Both the position numbers and the translations under genes were made by a program. A model generated the notes under the pieces. It made no database searches and was not told the origin of the DNA. It saw only the letters and a program-made list of their open reading frames with translations. A DNA stretch of 64,000 bases from Streptomyces sp. HM190 (GTDB lineage Bacteria > Actinomycetota > Actinomycetes > Streptomycetales > Streptomycetaceae), in contig NZ_CP047318.1 in NCBI RefSeq assembly GCF_009857135.1, forward strand, positions 6,944,001-7,008,000, in the 5' to 3' direction. Shown here piece by piece: positions 34,438-43,691 of this stretch. Numbering within the stretch: position 1 is the first letter of the stretch; every line of letters starts with the position of its first letter.

Positions 34438-35643
34438 ATGAGTGCTTTCATCTACGCCGCGACGCGGACGCCGTTCGGCCGCTTCAACGGCGCGCTGGCC
34501 GGTGTCCGCCCCGACGACCTCGCCGCCGCCGCGATCACCTCGACGCTCGCGACGGTGCCCGGACTCGACCCGGCCGCGATCGACGACGTGGTGTGGGGCA
34601 ACGCCAACGGCGCCGGCGAGGAGAACCGCAACGTCGGCCGGATGGCCGCGCTGCTCGCCGGGCTCCCGGTGAGCGTGCCGGGCAGCACGGTCAACCGGCT
34701 GTGCGGGTCCAGCCTCGACGCGGCGATGACGGCCAGCCGGCTGGTCGAGTCCGGCGACGCCGAGGTGGTGCTGACCGGCGGCGTGGAGTCGATGACGCGC
34801 GCCCCCTGGGTGCTGCCCAAGCCGGCGAAGGGGTTCCCGGCCGGCGACGTCACCGCGGTCTCGACGACGCTCGGCTGGCGGCTGGTCAACCCGCGCATGC
34901 CGAAGGAGTGGACGGTCAGCCTCGGCGAGGCCAACGAGCGGCTCCGGGAACGCTTCGGCATCACCCGCGAACGGCAGGACGCGTTCGCCGCCCGCTCCCA
35001 CCGGCTCGCCCACGCGGCCTGGGAGTCGGGCTTCTACGACGGCCTGGTGGCGCCCGTCGAGGGCGTCGACCTCACCCGTGACGAGGGCATCCGCGCCGGC
35101 TCCACCCCGGAGGTGCTCGCCGGGCTCAAGCCGGTGTTCCGCACCCCGGAGCAGGGCGGCACCATCACCGCGGGCAACGCGAGCCCGCTCAACGACGGTG
35201 CCTCGGCGGTGCTGATCGGCAGCGAGACGGCCGCGGCGGCCATCGGCGCCGACCCGGTCGCCCGGATCGCCGGGCGCGGGGTGATGGCGCTGGAGCCGCA
35301 GGACTTCGGCTACGCGCCGGTCGAGGCGGCGAACCGGGCGCTGGCCCGCGCCGGGATCGGCTGGGACCAGGTGGGCGCGGTCGAGATCAACGAGGCGTTC
35401 GCCGTGCAGTCCCTCGCCTGCCTCGACGCGTGGAAGGTCGACCCCGCCGTCGTCAACCAGAAGGGCGGAGCCATCGCCATCGGTCACCCCCTGGGTGCCT
35501 CGGGCGGCCGTGTCCTCGGCACACTGGCCAAGGTGCTGCGGGAGACGGGGCAGCGCTACGGCGTCGCCGCGATCTGCATCGGGGTCGGCCAGGGTCTGGC
35601 CGTCGTCCTGGAGAACTGCGCCGTGACGGGGGTGAGGGCATGA
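34438..35643 (+). CDS. pcaF: Beta-ketoadipyl-CoA thiolase (PcaF)
   Basis: A 401-aa thiolase that cleaves beta-ketoadipyl-CoA to succinyl-CoA and acetyl-CoA. The nucleophilic Cys89 lies in NRLCGSSLDAAM, the His in AIGHPLGASGGR and the second Cys in AAICIGVGQG near the end. The N-terminus FIYAATRTPFGRFNGALA and the WTVSLGEANERLRERFGI region fit PcaF. It is coupled by ATGA to pcaI. In isolation, an acetoacetyl-CoA thiolase is possible, but the CoA-transferase pair supports PcaF. Confidence 0.9.
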   Translation: MSAFIYAATRTPFGRFNGALAGVRPDDLAAAAITSTLATVPGLDPAAIDDVVWGNANGAGEENRNVGRMAALLAGLPVSVPGSTVNRLCGSSLDAAMTASRLVESGDAEVVLTGGVESMTRAPWVLPKPAKGFPAGDVTAVSTTLGWRLVNPRMPKEWTVSLGEANERLRERFGITRERQDAFAARSHRLAHAAWESGFYDGLVAPVEGVDLTRDEGIRAGSTPEVLAGLKPVFRTPEQGGTITAGNASPLNDGASAVLIGSETAAAAIGADPVARIAGRGVMALEPQDFGYAPVEAANRALARAGIGWDQVGAVEINEAFAVQSLACLDAWKVDPAVVNQKGGAIAIGHPLGASGGRVLGTLAKVLRETGQRYGVAAICIGVGQGLAVVLENCAVTGVRA

Positions 35644-36335
35644 GCAGGGCGGAGATCCTGCGGAGCGCCGACGAGGCGGTCGCCGGCATCGAGGACGGCT
35701 CCACGGTGCTCGTGGGCGGCTTCGGCCTGGCCGGCATGCCGTTCGACCTGATCGACGCGCTCATCCGGCAGGGCGCGAAGGACCTCACCGTCGTGTCCAA
35801 CAACGCCGGCAACGGCGACGTCGGGCTCGCCGCGCTCCTCGCCGCGGGCCGGGTGCGCAAGGTGCTCTGCTCCTTCCCGCGCCAGGCCGACTCCTGGGTC
35901 TTCGACGACCTCTACCGCGCGGGGAAGGTCGAACTGGAGGTCGTGCCGCAGGGCAATCTCGCCGAGCGGATGCGCGCGGCCGGTGCCGGCATCGGCGCGT
36001 TCTACTGCCCGACCGGGGTCGGCACCCCGCTGGCCGAGGGCAAGGAGGAGCGGGAGATCGACGGCCGGAAGTACCTGCTGGAGTACCCGATCAAGGGCGA
36101 CTACGCGCTGATCGGTGCCCACCGCGCGGACACGATGGGCAACCTCGTCTACCGGAAGACCGCCCGGAACTTCGGACCGGTCATGGCCACCGCCGCGACG
36201 ACCACCATCGTCCAGGTCGATGAGGTCGTCGAGGCCGGGCAGCTCGACCCCGAGGCCGTGGCCACCCCGTCCATCTACGTCGACCGGATCGTCCAGGTCG
36301 AGGCCCGTCACTACACCGTGCAGGGGGCGCGATGA
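35640..36335 (+). CDS. pcaI: 3-oxoadipate CoA-transferase subunit A (PcaI)
   Basis: A 231-aa alpha subunit of a succinyl-CoA:3-ketoacid CoA transferase. The glycine-rich CoA-binding stretch is VLVGGFGLAGMPFDLIDAL, and further family motifs are VSNNAGNGDVGLAALL and GAFYCPTGVGTPLAEGK. It activates 3-oxoadipate with succinyl-CoA together with the next gene. Its start overlaps the pcaF stop and its stop overlaps the pcaJ start. The related ScoA/AtoD subunits are alternatives; context favours PcaI. Confidence 0.88.
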   Translation: MSRAEILRSADEAVAGIEDGSTVLVGGFGLAGMPFDLIDALIRQGAKDLTVVSNNAGNGDVGLAALLAAGRVRKVLCSFPRQADSWVFDDLYRAGKVELEVVPQGNLAERMRAAGAGIGAFYCPTGVGTPLAEGKEEREIDGRKYLLEYPIKGDYALIGAHRADTMGNLVYRKTARNFGPVMATAATTTIVQVDEVVEAGQLDPEAVATPSIYVDRIVQVEARHYTVQGAR

Positions 36336-37033
36336 CCACCACACCGACGACCACGCCGGACGCCGCGCCGCCGGTCGGCGCCGACCACCGGCTGTCGATG
36401 GACGAACTGGCCGCCGTCATCGCACGCGACATCCCGGCGGGCGCCTTCGTCAACCTCGGGATCGGCCAGCCCACCAAGATCGCCGACCATCTGCCGGCCG
36501 GCTCCGGTGTGGTGCTGCACACCGAGAACGGCATGCTCAACATGGGGCCGAAGGCCGAGGGAGACGTCGTCGACCCCGACCTGACCAACGCCGGCAAGGT
36601 CCCGGTGACCGAACTGCCGGGCGCGGCGTACTTCCACCACGCCGACTCCTTCGCGATGATGCGCGGCGGCCACCTCGACGTGTGCGTGCTCGGGGCGTAC
36701 CAGGTCGCGTTCGACGGCGACCTCGCCAACTGGCACACCGGGGAGCCCGACGCCATCCCCGCCGTCGGCGGCGCCATGGACCTCGCCATCGGCGCCAAGG
36801 ACGTCTACGTGATGATGACGCTGTTCACGCGCTCCGGTGAGCCGAAGCTGGTGCCCCGCTGCACCTATCCGCTCACCGGCGTCGGCTGCGTCAGCCGCGT
36901 CTACACGGACTGCGGGGTCTTCGACGTCGGCCCCGAGGGGGTACGGATCCGGCAGACGTACGGCGTCACCGCCGCCGAACTGGCGGAGCGCCTCGGCATC
37001 GCGCTCCCCCGGCCCGCGAACACGCTCCCGTAG
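36332..37033 (+). CDS. pcaJ: 3-oxoadipate CoA-transferase subunit B (PcaJ)
   Basis: A 233-aa beta subunit with the catalytic Glu65 in HTENGMLNMGP, which forms the glutamyl-CoA thioester. It also shows FVNLGIGQPTKIADHL at the start and CTYPLTGVGCVSRVYTD near the end. A short Thr/Pro-rich extension precedes the domain. It is the last gene of the LysR-linked operon and converges on the efflux gene with 6 bp between stops. Confidence 0.88.
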   Translation: MTTTPTTTPDAAPPVGADHRLSMDELAAVIARDIPAGAFVNLGIGQPTKIADHLPAGSGVVLHTENGMLNMGPKAEGDVVDPDLTNAGKVPVTELPGAAYFHHADSFAMMRGGHLDVCVLGAYQVAFDGDLANWHTGEPDAIPAVGGAMDLAIGAKDVYVMMTLFTRSGEPKLVPRCTYPLTGVGCVSRVYTDCGVFDVGPEGVRIRQTYGVTAAELAERLGIALPRPANTLP

Positions 37034-37039
37034 GGCCGA

Positions 37040-38230
37040 TCACGCCCGCTCCTCCGTGCCCCGGCGGGCCGCGACGGGGGCCCGGAGGGGGAGCGCGGCC
37101 GGCGCGGCGACGAGCAGCGCGACCGCCACCAGAAGCCCACTCGCCCAGATCGGCCCGAGGACCCCGGCCCGGCTGCCGAGGGCGGCAGCGGCGACGACGG
37201 GACCGGCGGCGGCGCCGACGTTGAGCGCCGCCGTCGCGTACGAGCCGGCCATGGTCGGGGCTCCCGACGCCTCGTGCAGGACGCGTGCGATCAGCGTGCC
37301 GCCCACCGCGAACGACAGGGCGCCCTGCACGCACACGAGGACGAACAGCGCGACCGGCTCCTCCGCCAGCAGCGCCAGGGCCGCCCAGCCGAGGAGCAGC
37401 AACGGCCCGCCGACCGCGAGGACGTGCCTGGGACGCCGGTCGGAGAGCCGGCCGGCGACGGTCACGCCCACGAAGGCGCCGGCGCCGAAGAGCATCAGGG
37501 CGACGGAGACCCACCACGCGCCCAGCCCGGCGGTGCCGGTCACCACGAGGGCGAGGAAGGTGAGGGCGCCGAACGTCGCCGCGTTCACCAGCGCGCCCAG
37601 CAGCATCACCAGGAGCAGCCGTGGCCGGGTCAGCCGGGACAGTTCGGTGCGGAGGGAGGGCCGGCCGGCCGTCCCGTCGCCGTCGCGCCCCGCGGGGATC
37701 CCCTTCAGGATGCCGAGGGCCGCGGGCAGACAGAGCGCGGCGACCGCCCAGAACGGGGCCCGCCAGCCGAGCGACGCGCCGAGCAGCGCCCCGCCGGGGA
37801 CACCGGCGACCGTGGCCACCGTCGTGCCCGACAGCAGCACGGCCGTCGCGCGTCCCTTCCGGTCGGGCGGGACCAGCGCGGCGGCGGCCGTCAGAGCGAC
37901 GGCGAGGAACCCCGCGTTCGCGACCGCGGCGACGACCCGGGTGACGAACAGGACGGCGAAGCTCGTGGTGAGGGCGCCCACGACATGAGCGCCCGCGAAG
38001 ACGAGGACGAACCAGAAGAGGCCGGAGCGCGGGGGCCGGTCGCGGGTGAGCGCGGCCACCAGGGGAGCGCCGACGACCATGCCGACCGCGAAGGCCGACG
38101 TGAGGGTGCCCGCCGTCCCGACCGGGACGCCTAGATCGGAGGCGATGTCCGGCAGGAGACCGGCGAGCAGGAACTCCGAGGTGCCCATGGCGAAGACCGC
38201 CATGGCGAGCAGATACAGGGGTAGAGGCAT
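37040..38230 (-). CDS. Cmx/CmlR-type MFS drug efflux transporter
   Basis: A 396-aa, 12-helix major facilitator resembling the chloramphenicol exporters of Streptomyces and Corynebacterium. The start PLPLYLLAMAVFAMGTSEF and the following LLAGLLPDIASDLGVP are characteristic, and the helix-5 motif-C region reads TTVATVAGVPGGALLG. The ATG at 38230 has CGGAG upstream and fits family N-termini; an in-frame GTG at 38257 does not. A small hairpin and an 11-codon reading frame precede it. The actual drug specificity is inferred only from similarity. Confidence 0.88.
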   Translation of the reverse strand: MPLPLYLLAMAVFAMGTSEFLLAGLLPDIASDLGVPVGTAGTLTSAFAVGMVVGAPLVAALTRDRPPRSGLFWFVLVFAGAHVVGALTTSFAVLFVTRVVAAVANAGFLAVALTAAAALVPPDRKGRATAVLLSGTTVATVAGVPGGALLGASLGWRAPFWAVAALCLPAALGILKGIPAGRDGDGTAGRPSLRTELSRLTRPRLLLVMLLGALVNAATFGALTFLALVVTGTAGLGAWWVSVALMLFGAGAFVGVTVAGRLSDRRPRHVLAVGGPLLLLGWAALALLAEEPVALFVLVCVQGALSFAVGGTLIARVLHEASGAPTMAGSYATAALNVGAAAGPVVAAAALGSRAGVLGPIWASGLLVAVALLVAAPAALPLRAPVAARRGTEERA

Positions 38231-38570
38231 CGAGTGGCTCCGGGTGAGGAGAGGCACGAGAGGGTCTTCTCGTCACCGCGGCCGGCCCCCGGCGCACCCT
38301 CGTCCCACCGCGTGGCGCGGTACGACGACGGGTGAGGGGTTCAGTGGGGCAGGGGGCTGACGGCGTGACCGAAAGCCCCCGCGTCATCCGACTCGGGACT
38401 CGACATGTCCGGCACGCTACCCGACCGGACCGCGACCCGGCAGCCGCGTTTCCCGGGCTTCCGCCCCGGCCCCTGTGCGACCCGAAGACGACCTCCTCCA
38501 GCCACTCGGCGGGGGTCGACCCGACGGGTGCCGGATGGGTGTGCGCGGGCCGGGCTTCCAGGCTGGGGGC

Positions 38571-38786
38571 ATGACACACCGTGCGCGGCCCGAGGAGCCC
38601 GACACCCCCCTCGCCTCGGCGGCCGACGTACCCGGCCGTGACGTCGTCCCCCGCCGGGGCGACTTCCTGGAGTTCCTCGGTCTGGCGCTGGCGGCGGGCA
38701 CCGTCGTCCTGGTCGTCGTCCGCCCGGAGGTCCCCGAGGCGCTGGTGCACGCCCTCGCCTCGGGGACGGCCGGGCTCGTCCGCTGA
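38571..38786 (+). CDS. Small single-helix membrane protein
   Basis: A 71-aa hypothetical protein: charged N-terminal half (RARPEEPDTPLASAADVPGR), one probable membrane helix (FLEFLGLALAAGTVVLVVV), then a short tail. The ATG at 38571 has a GGGGG ribosome site. It lies 53 bp before the ABC exporter in the same direction and may be co-transcribed with it. No family is recognised; codon use is compatible with coding. Confidence 0.45.
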   Translation: MTHRARPEEPDTPLASAADVPGRDVVPRRGDFLEFLGLALAAGTVVLVVVRPEVPEALVHALASGTAGLVR

Positions 38787-38839
38787 GCCGCCGCACGAGC
38801 ACCCCCGGTCCGCCACGGACCGCCGAGGAAGGGAACCCG

Positions 38840-40636
38840 GTGAACACCGCATCCGCTCCGACGACGGAGGAGTCCCCCGAGACGTCGCTGTCCGCCCGGG
38901 AGACGGTCAGGGCGCTGTACGCGTACGTCCGCCCCCACCGGTGGGCCGTCGTGCTCGGCCTGCTGTGCGCCCTGGTGGGGGCCGCCGGGGCGCTGCTGCA
39001 GCCGCTGGCCACGAAGGCGCTGGTGGACCGGATGGCCTCCGGCGGGACGATCACCGGCATCCTGATCGGGCTCACCGTGCTCGTGGTGGTGGGCACCGCG
39101 GTCGAGGCGTTCGGCGCGTACGTGCTGGAGCGGACGGCGGAGTCGGTGGTCCTGGCCGCTCGACGCACCGTGGTGGGGCGGCTGTTGCGGCTGCGGATCG
39201 CGGAGTGGGAGCGGATCCCGCCGGGTGATCTGATGTCCCGCGTCACCTCGGACACGACGCTGCTGCGGGCGGTCAGCACGCAGGCGGTGGTCTCCGCGGC
39301 CACGGGCACGGTCGCCCTCGTCGCTGCGGTCGTGATGATGGCGTTCCTGGACGCCGTGCTGCTCGGCGTGACCCTCGGCGTGGTCGTGCTGGTCGGCGCG
39401 GCCCTCGCGCTGGTGATGCCGCGGATCGCGCGGGCCACCGAACGGTCCCAGCGGGCCGTCGGTGAGATCTCCGTCGCGCTGGAGCGGGCCTTCGGGGCGT
39501 TCCGCACGGTGAAGGCGTCCGGTGCCGAGGGACGGGAGACCGCCCGGGTGGAGGCGGCGGCGCGGCGGGCCTGGCGGCACGGCGTGCGGAGCGCGAAGTG
39601 GGAGTCCGCGGCGGGCTCGGCCGACGAACTCGCCGTCCAGCTGGCCTTCCTCGCGGTGCTCGCGGTCGGCGGGGCGCGCGTGGCGTCAGGGCAGATCCCG
39701 GTCTCCACCCTCATCGCCTTCCTGCTGTACCTCTTCTACCTGATGGAGCCGGTGTCGCGGCTGGTCGACGCCGTGTCCTCCTACCAGGAGGGGTCGGCCG
39801 CCGTCTCCCGGATCGCGGCCGTGGAACGCCTGGCGACGGAGCCGGTCTCCGGGCGGCAGGACGCCCCGCCCCGGCGGGCGGCGGCGGTGCCGGGCCCGGC
39901 GTCGGTCCGCTTCGAGGACGTGTCCTTCCGCTACCGGCCCGGACAGCCCTACGTCCATCACCGGGTGACCTTCGAGGTGCCGGGCGCCGGGACGACGGCC
40001 TTCGTGGGGCCGTCGGGGGCGGGCAAGTCGACGGTGTTCGCGCTCATCGAGCGGTTCCACGAGGTCACCGGCGGTCGGGTGCTCGTCGACGGCGAGGACG
40101 TACGGCACTGGTCGCTGCCCCGGCTGCGGGCCGCGATCGGGTACGTCGAGCAGGACGCCCCGGTGCTGGCCGGCACGCTCCGCGAGAACCTGGTCTTCGC
40201 GGCGCCCGGCGCGAGCGACGACGACATCGGTGACGTCCTGGCCCGGACGAGGCTCGACGCCCTCGTCGAGCGTCTGCCCCACGGCCTCGACACCCCGGTC
40301 GGACACCGCGGTTCGAAGCTGTCGGGCGGTGAGCGGCAGCGCGTGGCCGTCGCCCGCGCGCTGCTGCGCAGGCCCCGCCTGCTCCTCCTGGACGAGGCGA
40401 CGTCGCAGCTCGACGCCGTCAACGAGCTGGCGCTGCGGGACGTCCTCGCGGAGGTGGCGCGGGAGACCACCGTGCTGGTGGTGGCCCACCGCCTGTCGAC
40501 GGTGACGGATGCCGAGCGGATCGTCGTGATGGAGGCCGGACGGGTCCGCGCCGTCGGCACCCACGAGGAACTGGTGGCCGAGGACGCGCTGTACGCACGG
40601 CTGGCCGCCACCCAGCTCCTGGCCCCCGCCCGCTGA
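38840..40636 (+). CDS. ABC exporter, fused permease and ATPase
   Basis: A 598-aa half-transporter: six transmembrane segments (residues about 30-300) followed by an ATPase with Walker A GPSGAGKST, Q-loop YVEQDAPVLAG, signature LSGGERQR, Walker B LLLLDEATSQLD and H-loop VVAHRLSTV. It works as a homodimer exporting lipids, peptides or drugs (family knowledge). It starts at the GTG at 38840 with GAAGGGAA upstream. No dedicated biosynthetic neighbour identifies its substrate. Confidence 0.92.
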   Translation: MNTASAPTTEESPETSLSARETVRALYAYVRPHRWAVVLGLLCALVGAAGALLQPLATKALVDRMASGGTITGILIGLTVLVVVGTAVEAFGAYVLERTAESVVLAARRTVVGRLLRLRIAEWERIPPGDLMSRVTSDTTLLRAVSTQAVVSAATGTVALVAAVVMMAFLDAVLLGVTLGVVVLVGAALALVMPRIARATERSQRAVGEISVALERAFGAFRTVKASGAEGRETARVEAAARRAWRHGVRSAKWESAAGSADELAVQLAFLAVLAVGGARVASGQIPVSTLIAFLLYLFYLMEPVSRLVDAVSSYQEGSAAVSRIAAVERLATEPVSGRQDAPPRRAAAVPGPASVRFEDVSFRYRPGQPYVHHRVTFEVPGAGTTAFVGPSGAGKSTVFALIERFHEVTGGRVLVDGEDVRHWSLPRLRAAIGYVEQDAPVLAGTLRENLVFAAPGASDDDIGDVLARTRLDALVERLPHGLDTPVGHRGSKLSGGERQRVAVARALLRRPRLLLLDEATSQLDAVNELALRDVLAEVARETTVLVVAHRLSTVTDAERIVVMEAGRVRAVGTHEELVAEDALYARLAATQLLAPAR

Positions 40637-40704
40637 CGCAGGCGGCGCCGAGCAGCCCGGTCGCGGCCGCCGCCGTCGGACACGTCACCGCCGCCGCACT
40701 CAGC

Positions 40705-40723
40705 GGGTGACGCGGCGTCACCC
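40705..40723. terminator. Hairpin between convergent genes
   Basis: GGGTGACG-CG-GCGTCACCC-type dyad with 8-9 bp arms, 68 bp after the exporter stop and 53 bp before the APC permease stop on the other strand. It probably ends both transcripts. Confidence 0.55.
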
Positions 40724-40776
40724 GTGTGTGGCGGCGGCGACCAGGGCGCTGCCCGGGGGCGTCGCGGCCGCGTCGC

Positions 40777-42246
40777 TCAGTCCGCGTCGGCGACGATCGA
40801 GCCGACGCGTTCGGCGAGGGCCGGGTCGCGGCGCACCAGGAGGGTCGCGTAGCCGACGGCGGCGAGCAGCGTGGCGATCGCCGCGTACGGGAACCAGTTG
40901 TACGGCGCGGGCTGGCCGGGCTTGGCGAGGTAGTAGAGCGGCACCAGGATGGCGACCGTGCCGACCGCGGGCAGCAGCAGGTGCCGTACCACCCGGAACT
41001 CCTGGGGGCGGTATCTGCGGTAGTACAGCGGCAGCGCGATGTTGGACGCCAGGTACACCAGCAGGATCAGGATGGCGCCCAGCGTCGAGGACTCGGTGAA
41101 GAAGACCACCGGGTTCATCGGGCCGCCGCCCGGCCCCAGCAGATGGCCGAGGCCCCAGCCGCCGATGATCAGCAGCGCGACGGCGGTGAAGGTGACGATC
41201 GCGTTGTTCGGGGTGCGCCGGGTGGGGTGCACATAGCCGAAGAAGGACGGCAGCAGGCCCTCCCGGCCGGCGTTGAACACGAGACGGGCCTGGGAGTTGA
41301 TGCCCGCGATCAGCACGCCGAGGGTGGAGGTCAGACCGCCGAGGTAGGCGAGGAACGCCAGGGCGCCGAGGGTGTCGTCGGCCACCTCGATGAAGGGGAT
41401 CCGGGAGTCGCCGAGCGCGTTCACGTCGTAGCCGAATCCGGTCACGGTGGCGTAGGCGAAGAGGATGTAGCTCACCGTCATGATGGCGACGGAGGAGAAC
41501 ACCGCGCGGCCGACGTTGCGCCGCGGGTTCTCCGTCTCCTCGGCGAGCGCCGCCGAGTTCTCCCAGCCGATGAACAGGTACACCGCCAGCGGGAAGCCCG
41601 CCGCCAGCCCCTTGAATCCGTCGCTGATGCGGCTGGGCAGGAACGGGTCGAAGGACAGCGCGCCCCGGTGCTCGACCAGCGCCGCCACCGAGACCACGAC
41701 CAGCACGAGCATCTCGGCGCCGAAGAAGTAGCCGGCCCACTTCGTGGAGACCACCACCCCGCGCAGCATCAGCACCACCGCCAGCCCGGTGAGCAGCAGC
41801 GTCCAGATGATCCACGGCAGGTCCACGCCGGTGTAGTGGTGCAGGGTGATCTGCACGAACCCACCGGAGATCGAGACGACGCCGGCCATCGCGATGATGT
41901 AGCCCACCGCCGCCAGCAGCGCCGTGGTCACCGCGCTGACCGGCCCGAACGTCCGGCCGACGAACGTGATGAAGCTGCCCGCCGACGGGTGCGCCCGGGA
42001 GAACTCCGCCAGCGTGTTGCCGAGGAGCGCCACGGCGACGCCCGCCGCCGCGATGGTCAGCGGCGACGCCACGCCCGCGGTGGTGGCGAGGAAGGCGAAG
42101 CCGAAGAAGAAACTCATGGCCGGACCGACGTTGGCCATGGTGGCGGCGGCGATGTCCGCCATGCCGAGGACGCCGCCGCGCAGCCGCTGGGGCGCGCCGT
42201 CGGCGGGGCCCGGCGGGGACAGCGGACCGGCTCCGGGGTGGGGCAT
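40777..42246 (-). CDS. APC-superfamily amino acid/amine permease
   Basis: A 489-aa, 12-helix permease. The first helix has GVLGMADIAAATMANVGP, typical of APC transporters; SAGSFITFVGRTFGP and the FIGWENSAALAEETENPRR loop are also family hallmarks. It takes up an amino acid or polyamine by proton coupling. The ATG at 42246 has GAGGAG upstream. It lies 85 bp downstream of a GntR regulator that probably controls it. The substrate is unknown. Confidence 0.9.
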   Translation of the reverse strand: MPHPGAGPLSPPGPADGAPQRLRGGVLGMADIAAATMANVGPAMSFFFGFAFLATTAGVASPLTIAAAGVAVALLGNTLAEFSRAHPSAGSFITFVGRTFGPVSAVTTALLAAVGYIIAMAGVVSISGGFVQITLHHYTGVDLPWIIWTLLLTGLAVVLMLRGVVVSTKWAGYFFGAEMLVLVVVSVAALVEHRGALSFDPFLPSRISDGFKGLAAGFPLAVYLFIGWENSAALAEETENPRRNVGRAVFSSVAIMTVSYILFAYATVTGFGYDVNALGDSRIPFIEVADDTLGALAFLAYLGGLTSTLGVLIAGINSQARLVFNAGREGLLPSFFGYVHPTRRTPNNAIVTFTAVALLIIGGWGLGHLLGPGGGPMNPVVFFTESSTLGAILILLVYLASNIALPLYYRRYRPQEFRVVRHLLLPAVGTVAILVPLYYLAKPGQPAPYNWFPYAAIATLLAAVGYATLLVRRDPALAERVGSIVADAD

Positions 42247-42331
42247 GGCGGCTACTCCTCGTGCGGTGGTGTGGCGTGGTGGGTGCGCGGGCTGTCGGCG
42301 ACGGGACGGTCGGGCTGGCGGGGACCGGGTG

Positions 42332-43066
42332 TCAGCCGTGCCCGGAACGCTGGTGCGCCTTCACCGCCCGCACGGCCCGGTCGGTCGCGCCCCGCGCCAG
42401 TTCGGTGAGGAGCGCGGTGTGACAGCCGTTCCGCTCCCGCACCGCCTCGGGCCGTGGCGCGGGCAGCAGCAGGCACAGGCGGCCGAGCAGGTCGGCGGCG
42501 AAATCGCGGATCCCGGGACCGCCGAGCACCTCCGCGAGGTCCAGGTGGAAGCGGGTCTCCAGCTCGGCCAGGTGCTCCGGGTCGTCCGTCCTCTCCATGT
42601 CCGCCACCAGGGCGCGCAGTCCGTCCAGTCGCTCGTCCGGCACCTCGCCCGCGCCGTGCGCCACGAGGCCGCACTCCAGCAGCAGGTGGAAGGCGTCCAG
42701 CGAGGCCGCCTCCTCGGTGTCGTGCAACAGGGCGACGACGGTGTCCCAGCCCTGCGCGACGAAGGTTCCGCCGGCCCGGCCGCGCCTGCGGTCGAGCAGA
42801 CCGTCCTGGCACATGCCCTCCAGTGCCCGGCGCACGGTGATCTCACTGATCCCCAGCTCCTCGGCGAGGACACCGGCGTCCGGCAGCCGGTCACCGGGAC
42901 GCAGCACGCGCAGTCGGATCCGCAGCGCGATCCGCGACCGGACGAGATCGGATCCGCTCCGGCCCCCGAGGGGCAGCACACGGGTGTGTCCCACACCGGT
43001 GGCCGGGGCCGTAGGAGCGAGGCCCGGCTGGTTGTAGGGCCCGAACTTGCCCGCTGCGTTCACCAC
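42332..43066 (-). CDS. GntR/FadR-type regulator
   Basis: A 244-aa regulator: an N-terminal extension (NAAGKFGPYNQPGLAP), a winged HTH (EELGISEITVRRALEG) and an all-helical FCD-type C-terminal domain with likely metal or ligand residues (ETRFHLDLAEVL, NGCHTALLTEL). It starts at the GTG at 43066, about 165 nt downstream of a good minus-strand promoter. It is followed by the APC permease gene and is divergent from the gabP-like gene, so it may control both. Confidence 0.88.
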   Translation of the reverse strand: MVNAAGKFGPYNQPGLAPTAPATGVGHTRVLPLGGRSGSDLVRSRIALRIRLRVLRPGDRLPDAGVLAEELGISEITVRRALEGMCQDGLLDRRRGRAGGTFVAQGWDTVVALLHDTEEAASLDAFHLLLECGLVAHGAGEVPDERLDGLRALVADMERTDDPEHLAELETRFHLDLAEVLGGPGIRDFAADLLGRLCLLLPAPRPEAVRERNGCHTALLTELARGATDRAVRAVKAHQRSGHG

Positions 43067-43230
43067 GGCGCCACCCTAACGGCCTGCTGATCGCGGCCGG
43101 GGCCCGGCGCGGGACCTGCTCCGTGGGGGCGCGGGAGGTTCCCGCGACGGGGTCGTGGTGCGGTGCATCGGTGCTCCCAGGGCGAGGGGACGTCGGCAGG
43201 GGAGGGCACGGTGGCGGATCGATGCAGAGA

Positions 43231-43259
43231 AAATTAGAGCAAGGTGAACAGTTAAACAA
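43231..43259 (-). promoter_or_regulatory. Promoter for the GntR-permease operon
   Basis: Minus-strand -35 TTGTTT (43254-43259) and -10 TAATTT (43231-43236) with a 17-bp spacer, in a sharply AT-rich island. The leader to the GTG start would be about 160 nt. Confidence 0.55.
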
Positions 43260-43467
43260 GACCCGCCCGACGGCCTGTCCACGGTCTCCCGCGGAGCGGC
43301 GCCGGTGGTCGGGTCGACGGTCATGTGATCACGCCCCTGAGCAGGGAATTCGGGCTCCGGGGGAGGTGTCGCCGGACCTCTGTGCGGTGCGCGCGGGCCG
43401 GGCGTACGAGGGTGCCGCGCCCCCGGGGGGACGTGCACGGGCGCCGGCCACCCGGCGACGGGACCCC

Positions 43468-43497
43468 TTGTTTTTTTAGATCGTGCTGAACTATTTT
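43468..43497 (+). promoter_or_regulatory. Promoter for the gabP-like gene
   Basis: Plus-strand -35 TTGTTT (43468-43473) and -10 TATTTT (43492-43497) with an 18-bp spacer. It looks like the minus-strand promoter at 43231-43259. The rest of 43067-43691 has no supported gene. Confidence 0.55.
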
Positions 43498-43691
43498 CCT
43501 GACCGCCGCCGGTACGACCGGTCCGGCAGCCACCGGGTCAGGGGCCGCGGTCCACCATGCCCTCCCCACGACCGTGATCGCCACCCGCCCCTCACCCGGC
43601 ACCTCCCACGCCCGCCCCGCGGAACCCGTGCGGCGAACCCGGCCGCTCCCGCGGAACCCTCCCTCGTCCCCATCTGCCTCTGGATGTCGAG

